Shown in pieces: positions 26,804-35,583 of a stretch of DNA of 64,000 nucleotides. The translations under genes were made by a program, and so were the position numbers. Under the pieces are notes generated by a model. The model did not search any database. It saw only the letters and a program-made list of their open reading frames with translations, and had not been told where the DNA came from. The stretch comes from Microtetraspora malaysiensis. GTDB lineage: Bacteria; Actinomycetota; Actinomycetes; Streptosporangiales; Streptosporangiaceae. Position 1 is the first letter of the stretch; each line of letters opens with the position of its first letter. Where the stretch lies: NCBI RefSeq assembly GCF_001528665.1, contig NZ_BBYJ01000010.1:248001-312000 (forward strand). Reading direction: 5' to 3'.

Positions 26804-27436
26804 ATGCGCCTGCGCCGCTGCGGCGACCGCGCCCTCCTCGTCGAGCTGGACGACCTCGGCGAGGTCCTCCCGTTCTACGACGCCCTCGCCGCGAGCCCAC
26901 CGGAGGGCGTCGTCGACATCGTCCCGGCGGCGCGCACGCTCCTAGTCCGGTTCGAGCCCCCGGCGACGCCGCACGCGATCGAGTCCGCGCTCCGTTCCGT
27001 ACGGCCCGTGCCCGGCGCGCGCGGCGAAACGGGCGAGGTGCGGATCCCGGTCGTCTACGACGGCGCGGACCTGAAAGACGTGGCCGCGCTGACCGGGCTG
27101 GCGGAGCGCGAGATCGTGGCGGCGCACACGGCCACCCCCTGGACGGTCGCGTTCTGCGGCTTCGCTCCCGGTTTCGGGTACCTGACCGGCGGCGACCCGC
27201 GGCTGGCCGTCCCCCGGCGGGCCGAGTCGCGGGTCCGCGTGCCCGCCGGATCGGTGGCGCTGGCGGCCGGGTTCAGCGCCGTCTACCCGCGCGAGTCCCC
27301 GGGCGGCTGGCAGCTCATCGGCCGTACGGAGGCGGTGGTGTGGGATCTGGACGCCGACCCGCCCGCCCTGCTGCGTCCGGGCACCAGGGTCAGGTTCACG
27401 GAGGCGGCGAGGAACCGGCATGAACCGGCTGCTTGA
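26804..27436 (+). CDS. pxpB: 5-oxoprolinase subunit PxpB
   Basis: 210 residues of the KipI/allophanate hydrolase subunit 1 family: RRCGDRALLVELDD at the start, and FCGFAPGFGYLTGGDPRL with VPAGSVALAAGFSAVYP in the middle. It forms the kinase part of 5-oxoprolinase with PxpC. GGGGAGG precedes the ATG. It overlaps pxpC by 17 bp. Confidence 0.92.
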   Translation: MRLRRCGDRALLVELDDLGEVLPFYDALAASPPEGVVDIVPAARTLLVRFEPPATPHAIESALRSVRPVPGARGETGEVRIPVVYDGADLKDVAALTGLAEREIVAAHTATPWTVAFCGFAPGFGYLTGGDPRLAVPRRAESRVRVPAGSVALAAGFSAVYPRESPGGWQLIGRTEAVVWDLDADPPALLRPGTRVRFTEAARNRHEPAA

Positions 27437-28316
27437 GGTGGTGGCGACCGGGCCGATGACCACGGTGCAGGATCTCGGGCGGCCGGGACGCGGCGATCTC
27501 GGCGTGGGGCGCTCGGGTGCCGCCGACCGGGGCGCGCTGCGGCTGGCCAATCGGCTCGTCGGCAACCCCGAGGGCGCGGCCGCGCTGGAGGTGACGTTCG
27601 GCGGCCTGTGCGTGCGGGCGCACGGGAACCTGCTGATCGCGCTCGCGGGCGCCGCCTGCCCGGCGACCGTGACCGGCCCGCTGGGCGCCCGGTGGCCGAT
27701 CGGGCACCACTCGGTCGAACGCCTGCCGTGCGGGGCCACACTCCAGCTCGGGCCCCCGGTTCGCGGCGTGCGGACGTACCTCTCCGTGCGGGGCGGCCTG
27801 GACGTGCCGCCGGTGCTGGGCTCCAGGGCCACGGACGTCCTCGCCGGCCTGGGGCCCGACCTGCCCGCGCCGGGAGAGCTGCTGCCGGTCGGGCCACTGC
27901 CCGACGTGTTCCCCGCCGTCGACCTCGCCCCGGTTCCCGAACCCGCCGACGGTGACCTCGTCCTGGAGATCCTGCCCGGCCCGCGCGACGACTGGTTCAC
28001 CCCCGACGCGCTGCGCGTGCTGTGCGCCGAGCCGTACCAGGTGACGACCGACAGCAACCGGGTGGGCATCCGGCTGCGCGGGCCGATCCTCGAACGGGCA
28101 CGCGAGGGAGAGCTGCCGAGCGAGGGCATGGTGCCGGGGGCGATCCAGGTGCCTCTGTCGGGGCAGCCCACGCTCTTCCTGGCCGACCATCCGCTGACGG
28201 GCGGCTATCCGGTGATCGCGGTGGTCCGCAGCGACGACGTGGATCGCGCCGCCCAGGCCCGCCCCGGCCAGCGGATCCGCTTCCGGGTGGCGTCCGCCAC
28301 TACAACCCCGAGGTGA
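27420..28316 (+). CDS. pxpC: 5-oxoprolinase subunit PxpC
   Basis: 298 residues of the KipA/allophanate hydrolase subunit 2 (biotin-dependent carboxyltransferase-like) family. It starts LLEVVATGPMTTVQDLGRPG and contains the family end VPLSGQPTLFLADHPLTGGY. It overlaps pxpB, so the complex is probably made in fixed ratio. The following kinase gene starts 13 bp later and may be partly co-transcribed. Confidence 0.92.
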   Translation: MNRLLEVVATGPMTTVQDLGRPGRGDLGVGRSGAADRGALRLANRLVGNPEGAAALEVTFGGLCVRAHGNLLIALAGAACPATVTGPLGARWPIGHHSVERLPCGATLQLGPPVRGVRTYLSVRGGLDVPPVLGSRATDVLAGLGPDLPAPGELLPVGPLPDVFPAVDLAPVPEPADGDLVLEILPGPRDDWFTPDALRVLCAEPYQVTTDSNRVGIRLRGPILERAREGELPSEGMVPGAIQVPLSGQPTLFLADHPLTGGYPVIAVVRSDDVDRAAQARPGQRIRFRVASATTTPR

Positions 28317-28329
28317 CATTACTCAATCG

Positions 28330-30657
28330 GTGACAAACCCCCCTTCCGATGAGAAGTTCGGAAGGATGAATGCCTGGACGGTTCCGGGATACCGGGAGGT
28401 GCGCGAGCTCGGCGCCGGCGGCGCCGGGCGGGTGGTGCTGGCGACCTACAAGACGACCGGCGCCCTGGTCGCGGTCAAATACCTCCGCCCCGAGCTCCGG
28501 GAGGACCCGCGCTTCCTGGCCGGGTTCCGCAGCGAGGCCCGGGTCATGGTCGAGATCAACGACCCCAACATCGTCCGGCTCTACGAGTACGTCGAGACGG
28601 CGGCCGGGGCGGCGATCGTCATGGAACTGGTCGACGGCGTCTCGCTGCGCCGGATCCTCGCCGAGCACGGCACGACCAGTCCCGAGGCGGCGCTCGTCGT
28701 GTTGAAGGGATCGCTGGCCGGCCTGTCCGCCGCGCATTCGTCCGGGGTCGTCCACCGGGACTACAAGCCGGAGAACGTGCTGGTCCAGGCGGACGGCACG
28801 AGCAAGCTGTCCGACTTCGGCATCGCGGCCCCGAGCGGCGTCCCCGGACTGCCCGCCGGGACGCCCTCGTACATGGCGCCGGAGCAGTGGGAGGGCGCCC
28901 CGGCCGGTCCGGCGGCCGACGTGTACGCCGCGACCTGCGTGTTCTTCGAATGCCTGACCGGGCACAGGCCGTACCGCGCGGAGCACGCGGCGGGGCTGCG
29001 GCGCCTGCACCAGAACGCGCCCGTGCCCGTCTCGGAGGTGCCCGCCTCGGTGCGCGGGCTGGTCGGGCGGGGCCTGGCCAAGAACCCGGCGGACCGCCCG
29101 CCCACCGCCCGCGCGTTCATCGCCGACCTGGAGGCCGCCGCCGCGGCCGCGTACGGGCCCGAGTGGGAGCAGCGCGGACGGCGGCACCTCGCCGAACTGG
29201 CGACCCTGCTCGCTCTGCTGTTCCCGCTGGCGCAGCCGGCCGCGCCGTCCGAGGCGGGCACCTCGCTGGCGCGTACCGTGCTGTCGGACCGGTTCGCCCA
29301 CTTCGCCCCCAGGTTCGCGATCGGCGCGACGGCGCTGTCCGCGGTCATGGTGGCCACGGTGGTGGCGGCGAACCGGCAGGCGACGGTGGCGGACGACAGC
29401 CGCCTGCCGCCCGCCTCGGCGACGCCCGCCCCGTCCGCCCCGTCCGCTCCGGCCGTGCCGCGCACGCCGAAGGCGTCCCCGCGGCCGCCTTCGCCGTCGA
29501 CGGAGGAGCCTTCGCGAGAGCCACCGGGCACACCGACCGGCAACACGACAGGCGGCAGCGTGACGGGTGGCGCGGACGGCAGGCCGACCCCGCCGGACAC
29601 GGGTCCGACGCCGCGCCCCGCGCCGCCCTCCGTCACCGATCTCGGCGTCTCCGGGTGGAACGGACGGACGGCCGTCGTCCGGGTGCGCACGACGACCGGC
29701 GGGGCGGTGGCGCTGAGCGTCCGGTTCTCCGAGGGGCCGACGCCGGACGACCTGCGCCCGGTGACGGCGCAGACCGTGCCACTGGAGGGCGCGACCGCCT
29801 ACTCCCCCGCCGTCCAGCACGCCTTCGCCGACCCCGCCTGCGGCATGTCCGTCTACCGCCGCGTCGAGGCGGCGACCGTGCCCAGAGCGCGCGGAGGCGC
29901 CGCCACCGCGACCGTCCGGGTGAAGGGCCCGGCCTGCCCGGCGCCCGCCGTACGGAGCGTGGCGATCACCCGCTGGGACGGTGTCGCGGCGGCTGTCGAG
30001 GTCGGCACCGAGGGAGCCGGAGGAACCGGGCCGGTCAAGCTGGTCGCCGAGTTCACCCGGGACGGCACGACCGTGGCACGCGAGACGCGCACCCTGTCGG
30101 GACACACGTCGTACGCCGTCGAGCTGACACCCGATCCGATCAAGGTGGAGTGCGGTACGACCGCCGTGCTGGGGGTGCGGATCCGGACCGAACCCGCCGC
30201 CGCCGACGGCGCGCAGACGAAGGAGACCCGCGTCACCGGCCCCGCGTGCGCCCCGCCGTCCGTCTCGATCAGCTCCTGGGACGGCACGGCGCTGCGCCTG
30301 GGGGTCACCTCCGGCTCCACCGGGCCGGTGACCGTCGTCGCGACGTTCACCCAGCGGCTGCGCGGCGCGGAGGGGACGACGACCTCCGAGCAGACCCGGC
30401 GGGAGATCCTGGAAGGGGACAAGGTCTACACGCCGTCGTTCTCGGTGTCCTTCAAGCAGGCGGGGTGCGACGTCGAGGATGTCAGGAGCGTGAGCGTCAC
30501 CCTGTCGCCCGGCGGGAGCGGCGCGACGAGGTCGGTCACGCTGCACGGGCCGCCGTGCACGGAGCCGGAGGAGACGCCGGGCGCTGACACACCGGGCGCC
30601 GACACGCCGGGGGACGGCGCGCACGCGGATCTTGTCCGTCAACCAAGCGTTCGCTAG
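28330..30657 (+). CDS. Receptor-like Ser/Thr protein kinase with three extracellular repeats
   Basis: 775 residues. The kinase domain has Lys50 in VAVK, HRD at 142-144 (HRDYKPENV) and DFG at 162-164. One membrane helix lies near residues 330-347, followed by a Pro/Ser/Thr linker. The outside part holds three beta-type repeats of about 100 residues that start with a W(N/D)G motif (VSGWNG, ITRWDG, ISSWDG), each with a mid-repeat Cys and ending GP(A/P)C, so one disulfide per repeat is likely. No PASTA domain is present. The ligand is unknown. Confidence 0.88.
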   Translation: MTNPPSDEKFGRMNAWTVPGYREVRELGAGGAGRVVLATYKTTGALVAVKYLRPELREDPRFLAGFRSEARVMVEINDPNIVRLYEYVETAAGAAIVMELVDGVSLRRILAEHGTTSPEAALVVLKGSLAGLSAAHSSGVVHRDYKPENVLVQADGTSKLSDFGIAAPSGVPGLPAGTPSYMAPEQWEGAPAGPAADVYAATCVFFECLTGHRPYRAEHAAGLRRLHQNAPVPVSEVPASVRGLVGRGLAKNPADRPPTARAFIADLEAAAAAAYGPEWEQRGRRHLAELATLLALLFPLAQPAAPSEAGTSLARTVLSDRFAHFAPRFAIGATALSAVMVATVVAANRQATVADDSRLPPASATPAPSAPSAPAVPRTPKASPRPPSPSTEEPSREPPGTPTGNTTGGSVTGGADGRPTPPDTGPTPRPAPPSVTDLGVSGWNGRTAVVRVRTTTGGAVALSVRFSEGPTPDDLRPVTAQTVPLEGATAYSPAVQHAFADPACGMSVYRRVEAATVPRARGGAATATVRVKGPACPAPAVRSVAITRWDGVAAAVEVGTEGAGGTGPVKLVAEFTRDGTTVARETRTLSGHTSYAVELTPDPIKVECGTTAVLGVRIRTEPAAADGAQTKETRVTGPACAPPSVSISSWDGTALRLGVTSGSTGPVTVVATFTQRLRGAEGTTTSEQTRREILEGDKVYTPSFSVSFKQAGCDVEDVRSVSVTLSPGGSGATRSVTLHGPPCTEPEETPGADTPGADTPGDGAHADLVRQPSVR

Positions 30658-30661
30658 GTTG
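30640..30661. promoter_or_regulatory. Palindrome upstream of the short-chain dehydrogenase
   Basis: Imperfect palindrome with arms CAACCAAGCG and CGCTAGGTTG, of the kind bound by TetR proteins. It overlaps the last codons of the kinase gene and lies 35 bp upstream of the dehydrogenase start. The regulator is not evident in the window. Confidence 0.4.
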
Positions 30662-30695
30662 AGACCACAGAGCGGGCGCTACGCGGGAGGAAGCC

Positions 30696-31445
30696 ATGGG
30701 CATGCTCGACGGCAAGGTCGCGCTGATCACCGGTGGGGCGCGCGGGATGGGCGCGTCACATGTCCGGCTCTTCCTCCAGGAGGGCGCCCGCGTGGTCTTC
30801 GGCGACGTGACCGACGAGGAGGGCAAGGCACTGGCCGACGAGACCGGCGCGCTCTACCTCCACCACGACGTCACCCAGCCCGCCGACTGGGACCGCGCGG
30901 TGCAGGCGGCGGTCGAGACGTACGGCCGGCTCGACGTTCTGGTCAACAACGCCGGCATCCTGATGTTCCGCCGGATCGCCGACATGACGGTCGAGGAGTA
31001 CCAGCGGGTCCTCGACGTGAACCTCAAGGGCACGTTCCTCGGCGTCAAGTCGGTGATCGAGCCGATGAAGGCGGCCGGGTCCGGCTCGATCGTGAACATC
31101 TCCTCGATCGAGGGCTTCATCGGAGCCGCCGGACTGTCGGCCTACTCCGCGTCGAAGTTCGGCGTACGGGGCCTCACCAAGGCGGCGGCGCGCGAGCTGG
31201 CCCCCTTCAAGATCCGGGTCAACTCGGTGCATCCCGGCGCGATCAACACGTCCATGACCAGCAACCCCGAGCTCATGGCCGAGGTGGACGGCGAGCAGTT
31301 CGTGAAGGCGATGGTGATCAAGCGCTTCGCCGAGCCGGTGGAGGTCTCGCACGTCGTGGCGTTCCTCGCCTCCGACCGGGCCGGATACTGCACCGGCAGC
31401 GAGTTCACGATCGACGGCGGCCTCCTGACCGGCGCCGGCTACTGA
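30696..31445 (+). CDS. Short-chain dehydrogenase/reductase
   Basis: 249 residues. Cofactor loop TGGARGMG at residues 12-19, NNAG at 84-87, and catalytic Ser137, Tyr150 and Lys154 (YSASK). An Asp in FGDVTD after the second strand favours NAD over NADP. It resembles 3-alpha/20-beta-hydroxysteroid dehydrogenases and FabG-type enzymes; the substrate is unknown. It is convergent with the thioesterase gene 13 bp away. Confidence 0.87.
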   Translation: MGMLDGKVALITGGARGMGASHVRLFLQEGARVVFGDVTDEEGKALADETGALYLHHDVTQPADWDRAVQAAVETYGRLDVLVNNAGILMFRRIADMTVEEYQRVLDVNLKGTFLGVKSVIEPMKAAGSGSIVNISSIEGFIGAAGLSAYSASKFGVRGLTKAAARELAPFKIRVNSVHPGAINTSMTSNPELMAEVDGEQFVKAMVIKRFAEPVEVSHVVAFLASDRAGYCTGSEFTIDGGLLTGAGY

Positions 31446-31458
31446 CGCCCTCGCCGGC

Positions 31459-32118
31459 TCACTCGGGGATCGCGTTCACCCAGGGAGTCGGCGTGATGAA
31501 CAGACCGGTCGCCTCCACCAGCACGGTGCCGTCGGGCAGGCTGATCGTGCCGTCCACCCACGTCTTGCGCCCCTCCGCGCGGGTCGCGGCGGCCCGGCCG
31601 ACGACCGGCTGCCCGTACGGCACGCGCCGGCGGTAGCGGATCGACAGCGTGCCGGTCATGCCCGCCCGGCCCGCCGCCGCGACGGCGTCGCCGAGCAGGT
31701 GGTCGAGGATCATGGCGCTGACGCCGCCGTGCACGCTGTCGGGCGGCCCCTCGTGCGTGGGCCGGAACTCCAGCTCGGCGCGGGAGCCGCCCTCGGGGTC
31801 GCGCTCGATCACAAGCGGCAGCGCGTGCGGGTTGCACGCGCCGGTGACGGCGTTGCCGAGGTGCCGGAAGCCGTTCCGCGTGAGCTCCGGGACCGGCGGG
31901 CGGTCGCGGCGGGCCGCGTTGAGCCGTTCGGTGAGCGCCACGAGTTCGGCGGTGACGGCGGTCATCTCGTCCTCGGACACGTCGGTGAGCACCACCGCGT
32001 CCATCAGCTCTCTGACCTGCTGGGCGAGCACGGCCTGAGCCGAGAGCCGCGCCTCCTCGTCGTGCTCGGGGGCGAGATCCATCGTCATGCCGGTGATTGT
32101 AGAACGTGTTCCATCCAT
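31459..32118 (-). CDS. Hotdog-fold thioesterase (PaaI-like)
   Basis: 219 residues. The C-terminal 130 form a hotdog domain with VHGGVSAMILDHLLGDAVAA, which is the PaaI-type active-site helix, and TGTLSIRYRRRVPYGQPV. The N-terminal 80 residues are helical and not part of the core fold. It should hydrolyse an acyl-CoA; chain type is unknown. The start may be ten residues further in (ATG at 32088). Confidence 0.8.
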   Translation of the reverse strand: MDGTRSTITGMTMDLAPEHDEEARLSAQAVLAQQVRELMDAVVLTDVSEDEMTAVTAELVALTERLNAARRDRPPVPELTRNGFRHLGNAVTGACNPHALPLVIERDPEGGSRAELEFRPTHEGPPDSVHGGVSAMILDHLLGDAVAAAGRAGMTGTLSIRYRRRVPYGQPVVGRAAATRAEGRKTWVDGTISLPDGTVLVEATGLFITPTPWVNAIPE

Positions 32119-32259
32119 CTCAGCATTTGGGGTGATTTCACCATGTTTAGGTAAAGAACCTTGGGTTTGTCCATATCTGGCGTTGAATATCCCTTTTGAG
32201 ATGGCTAGCCTCCGACGTCACGTAGGACATCAAACGACCGAACAGAGGCCCCTATCCGC

Positions 32260-32919
32260 ATGAGCCCCGAGATGACGAAGCTGCTGGAACTGCTGCGCTC
32301 CCAGGTCGGTTACAGCGCGCAAGGCAATGGCCACACCAAGTTCGGCCAGTGGTACAACAACGTGGAGCAGGACGCCGACTACTCCGGCCAGCCCTGGTGC
32401 GACATGTTCCTGTCCTGGGGCGCGCGCCAACTCGGCTACGACGACTGGTTCGGCCAGTTCGCCTGGACCGTCCGCCACGCCGAGTGGTTCAAGGAGCAGG
32501 GCGCCTGGGGCAACCGGCCCACTCCCGGCGCCCTCGTGTTCTACGACTGGGACGGCACCGGCACGATCAGCGGCATCGACCACGTGGGCATCGTGACCAA
32601 GGTCATGGGAAGCAAGATCCAGACGATCGAGGGCAACATCGACGGCGGCCGGGTGAGCATCAAGGTCCGCGGCCAGAACTCCGTCGTCGGCTACGGCTAC
32701 CCCGAGAAGATCAAGGAACGGGTGGAGCAGGGGAAGACGATCTCCGCGACCAAGGCGTCGGCGCAGCAGCTCGCCACAACCCCTCCGTACGACGTGAGCG
32801 CGCAGGCGGTCGTCGCCTCCGTCGCGGTCGCCGCGCTCGCCGTCGGCGTCATGCGGGCCCGCCGCCGCGTCCGCGCCCGCATCCTCGGCGGGCGGCCGTC
32901 GGCACGCTCCCGGATGTGA
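32260..32919 (+). CDS. CHAP-domain peptidoglycan amidase with C-terminal membrane anchor
   Basis: 219 residues. Catalytic Cys47 is in SGQPWCDMFLSWG, His108 in GIDHVGIV, and the third residue in TIEGNID. A hydrophobic segment lies at about 181-199, followed by a basic tail. No N-terminal signal is seen, so topology is odd: either the start is misplaced or the C-terminal helix serves as the export and anchor signal. CHAP enzymes cut peptide bonds in the cell wall. Confidence 0.84.
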   Translation: MSPEMTKLLELLRSQVGYSAQGNGHTKFGQWYNNVEQDADYSGQPWCDMFLSWGARQLGYDDWFGQFAWTVRHAEWFKEQGAWGNRPTPGALVFYDWDGTGTISGIDHVGIVTKVMGSKIQTIEGNIDGGRVSIKVRGQNSVVGYGYPEKIKERVEQGKTISATKASAQQLATTPPYDVSAQAVVASVAVAALAVGVMRARRRVRARILGGRPSARSRM

Positions 32920-33005
32920 CTCCCCGGACTCTGTGACATCTCGCGCACCCCGGTCGATGACTACCTAGACCGCCTCATCGCCCGGGAGCCGTCGCATAAG
33001 TTCGA

Positions 33006-33253
33006 ATGCCGTTCACCGACCACACCGACGACGTGGTCGCGGTCGCGTTCGGCCCGGACGGCCGCACGTTGTCCTCGGTCGCCGCCGACGGCACCGTCAT
33101 GACCCGGAACCTCGACCCGGACGACGCCGTCCGCGCCCTCTGCCTGCGCGCCGGGACCAGTCCCCCTCGGAGGGGGACTGGTCCCGGCGCGTCCCCGACG
33201 TGCCGTATCGCGCGACGTGCGAGCCGGGGGTCAGTGCCGCCCGGCCGTCGTGA
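33006..33253 (+). pseudogene. Remnant of a WD40-repeat protein
   Basis: One WD40 blade is readable (VVAVAFGPDGRTLSSVAADG), followed by DPDDAVRALCLRAG, the usual C-terminal lead-out of bacterial WD40 proteins. The frame then shifts inside a 33-bp palindrome; the next frame gives the expected tail (DWSRRVPDVPYRATCE) and stops at 33251-33253. A stop codon lies just before the blade, so only the last part of the gene remains. The tail runs 23 bp into the end of the opposing MMPL gene. Confidence 0.6.
33153..33185. repeat. Perfect 33-bp inverted repeat in the WD40 remnant
   Basis: Two 16-bp arms (GGGACCAGTCCCCCTC and its complement) around one central G. It sits exactly where the WD40 frame breaks. 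It could have arisen as a palindromic insertion, or may serve as a terminator hairpin for the MMPL gene. Confidence 0.9.
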
Positions 33254-35477
33254 GGTCCCGGTCCGGCGCGACCTCCGCCGGCTCGTCCTCGTGGCCCTCG
33301 ATCGAGATGTTCGGCAGCACGCGGTCCAGCCAGCGCGGGATCCACCAGTTGAGCCGCCCGAGCAGGACCATCGTCGCGGGCACCAGGAAGCCGCGGATGA
33401 TCGTGGCGTCCACGGCGATCGCCACCGCCAGCCCGACGCCGAACACCTTCACCAGCGGGTCGGGGTAGGCGACGAACGCGGTGAACACCGCCACCATGAT
33501 CAGCGCCGCGGAGGTGATCACCCGACCGGTCGAGCCCAGACCCTCGGCCACGGCCGCCCGGTTGTCCCCGGTCCGCGTGTACGCCTGCCGTACCGCGGTG
33601 AGCAGGAACACCTCGTAGTCCATCGACAACCCGAAGAGGACCGCGAACAGCATCAGCGGGACGTAGTTGTCGATCGGCACCGAGAAGAACAGCGTCTTCA
33701 CGAAGGTGCCGTCCGGCGAGAAGGGCGGGTCCATGCCGACGAGCCGGCTGCCCAGGCCCATCGAGAACACGACGGCCAGCGCCCCGAACGCGGTGCCGAG
33801 GGACACCAGGTTCATCACGGCCGCCTTGATCGCCACCAGCGGGGCGCGGAACGCGAGCAGCAGGAGCAGCGCGCTGAGCAGCACGACGACCGCGACCACC
33901 AGCGGGGTCCGGCCCATGATGCGGTCCCCCGCGTCCGCGAGCCCGGCGACCTCGCCGCCCACATGGACGTGTACGCCCGGGATCCGGATCGCGCGCACCT
34001 GGGACACGACGTCGAGGGCGCGCGGGTCGCTCGGCGCGTACTCGGGGATCACCTGGACGAGCACGGACCTGCCGTTCTCGTTGACCTTGTGCGGTGACAC
34101 GTGCGCGACGCCGGAGGCGTCCCGCAGCCTCTGGGTCAGCTCCCGCACGAGAGGGTCGGCCGGCTCGGTGTCGGCGATCGCGCGGTCCAGCTCGGCGACG
34201 ACGATGAGCGGCCCGTTCGCCCCGGGCCCGAACCCGACCGACACCAGCTCGTACGCCCGCCGCTCGGCGGTGCCCTGGTCCGAGTAACCCTGGTCGAGCG
34301 CGCCCAGCTTCAGCGCCGCCGCCGGGACGGCCAGCGCGGCGAGCGCGACCACGGTGGCCGTGAGCACGCGCCACGGGCGCTTGGCGACCCAGGCGCCGAG
34401 CGCGGCCCAGCCGGTGGCGGGCCCGTCTCCGCGACGGCTCGCCACCCGCCCCACCAGCGGCAGCCGCAGCGCGTTGACGCGGTGCCCGAGCAGGCCGAGC
34501 AGCGCGGGCACCAGGGTGATCGACGTGAGCACGGCGCACACGACGGAGATGCCGGTGATCCAGCCGAGCGTGCGCAGCAGCGGGAACCCGGCCAGCATCA
34601 GCGCGCTCAGCGCGATGACGACCGTGCCGCCCGCGAAGAGGACCGCGCCGCCGGAGCTCGCCACCGTGCGCCGGACCGACTCCCGCACCGGAACGCCGTC
34701 GGCGAGCAGCCGGCGGTGCCGCGACAGCAGGAACAGCGCGTAGTCGATGCCGACGCCGAGCCCGATCATCGTGGCCATGATCGAGGCGGACTTGGGGACG
34801 TCGACCAGGTGTCCGAGCAGGCCGATCACGCCGAGCCCGACGCCGATGCTGATCAACGCGGTGAAGATCGGGATCAGCGCGGCGACCAGCGTGCCGAAGG
34901 CGAACAACAGGACCAGCAGCGCCACGGCCACGCCGATGATCTCGCTGACACCGGTCTTGATCTCCTTGTCGGCCGGCGAGCCGGAGGTCGCGGCCACCAC
35001 CTCGATGCCCGCCTCCGCCGCGGGTGCCGCCGCCGTGACGAGCTCGTGCGCGGTCTCGCCCTGCTTGGCGCCGTCCTGGCCCGCCAGCTTCACACTGATC
35101 ATGCCGATGCGCTGGTTGGACGACATGCCGCCCATGCGGTACGGCGTTTCCGCCTCGACGACGTGGGGGACCTGCCGTATCCGCGCGAGGGCGTCGCCGA
35201 CCGCCTTCTCACGCTCCTTCGACAGGAGCGTGCCCTCCTCGGTGTACAGGACGAGCTGGACGGTGCCGCCCGCGTCGTAGCCGGGGCCGAACCCTTCTCG
35301 CATCAGCTCGTGCGCGCGCTGCGCGTCCGTTCCGGGGATGGCGACGTCGTTGCTGACCGGGCTGCCGAAGACCATGGTGAGGCTGGTCAGCAGGCCTGCC
35401 GCGAGCACCCAGAGAGCGAGTACGAGCCGCCCGTGCCGGGCGCACCAGCCGCCGAGACGTCCTAGCAACGAACTCAT
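33231..35477 (-). CDS. MMPL-family (RND-type) membrane transporter
   Basis: 748 residues with about 12 membrane helices in two halves, each preceded by a large outside loop. The family features are present: IGLGVGIDYALFLLSRHRR in the first half and FGLSMDYEVFLLTAVRQAY in the second, both holding the proton-relay Asp. MMPL proteins export lipids or drugs. It is divergent from a TetR gene with a perfect operator between them, so drug- or lipid-induced export is likely. Confidence 0.9.
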   Translation of the reverse strand: MSSLLGRLGGWCARHGRLVLALWVLAAGLLTSLTMVFGSPVSNDVAIPGTDAQRAHELMREGFGPGYDAGGTVQLVLYTEEGTLLSKEREKAVGDALARIRQVPHVVEAETPYRMGGMSSNQRIGMISVKLAGQDGAKQGETAHELVTAAAPAAEAGIEVVAATSGSPADKEIKTGVSEIIGVAVALLVLLFAFGTLVAALIPIFTALISIGVGLGVIGLLGHLVDVPKSASIMATMIGLGVGIDYALFLLSRHRRLLADGVPVRESVRRTVASSGGAVLFAGGTVVIALSALMLAGFPLLRTLGWITGISVVCAVLTSITLVPALLGLLGHRVNALRLPLVGRVASRRGDGPATGWAALGAWVAKRPWRVLTATVVALAALAVPAAALKLGALDQGYSDQGTAERRAYELVSVGFGPGANGPLIVVAELDRAIADTEPADPLVRELTQRLRDASGVAHVSPHKVNENGRSVLVQVIPEYAPSDPRALDVVSQVRAIRIPGVHVHVGGEVAGLADAGDRIMGRTPLVVAVVVLLSALLLLLAFRAPLVAIKAAVMNLVSLGTAFGALAVVFSMGLGSRLVGMDPPFSPDGTFVKTLFFSVPIDNYVPLMLFAVLFGLSMDYEVFLLTAVRQAYTRTGDNRAAVAEGLGSTGRVITSAALIMVAVFTAFVAYPDPLVKVFGVGLAVAIAVDATIIRGFLVPATMVLLGRLNWWIPRWLDRVLPNISIEGHEDEPAEVAPDRDLTTAGRH

Positions 35478-35508
35478 GGGAACCGCCCCGCCATGTCCCT
35501 GAAACGCC

Positions 35509-35530
35509 GTCCTGTACGGTCGTACAGGAC
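35509..35530. promoter_or_regulatory. TetR operator between MMPL and TetR genes
   Basis: Perfect 10-bp arms GTCCTGTACG and CGTACAGGAC with a GT spacer. It lies 32 bp upstream of the MMPL start and 54 bp upstream of the divergent TetR start. Confidence 0.72.
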
Positions 35531-35583
35531 GAGCGTAAGACGCAAATCACTTCGAATGCCGCGCCTCGCTAGAAAATGAGACG

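Noticed and set aside
32119-32259. c-di-AMP (ydaO) riboswitch before the CHAP gene
   Set aside because: Cell-wall enzymes in actinobacteria often have one, but the 140-bp leader shows no convincing conserved core.
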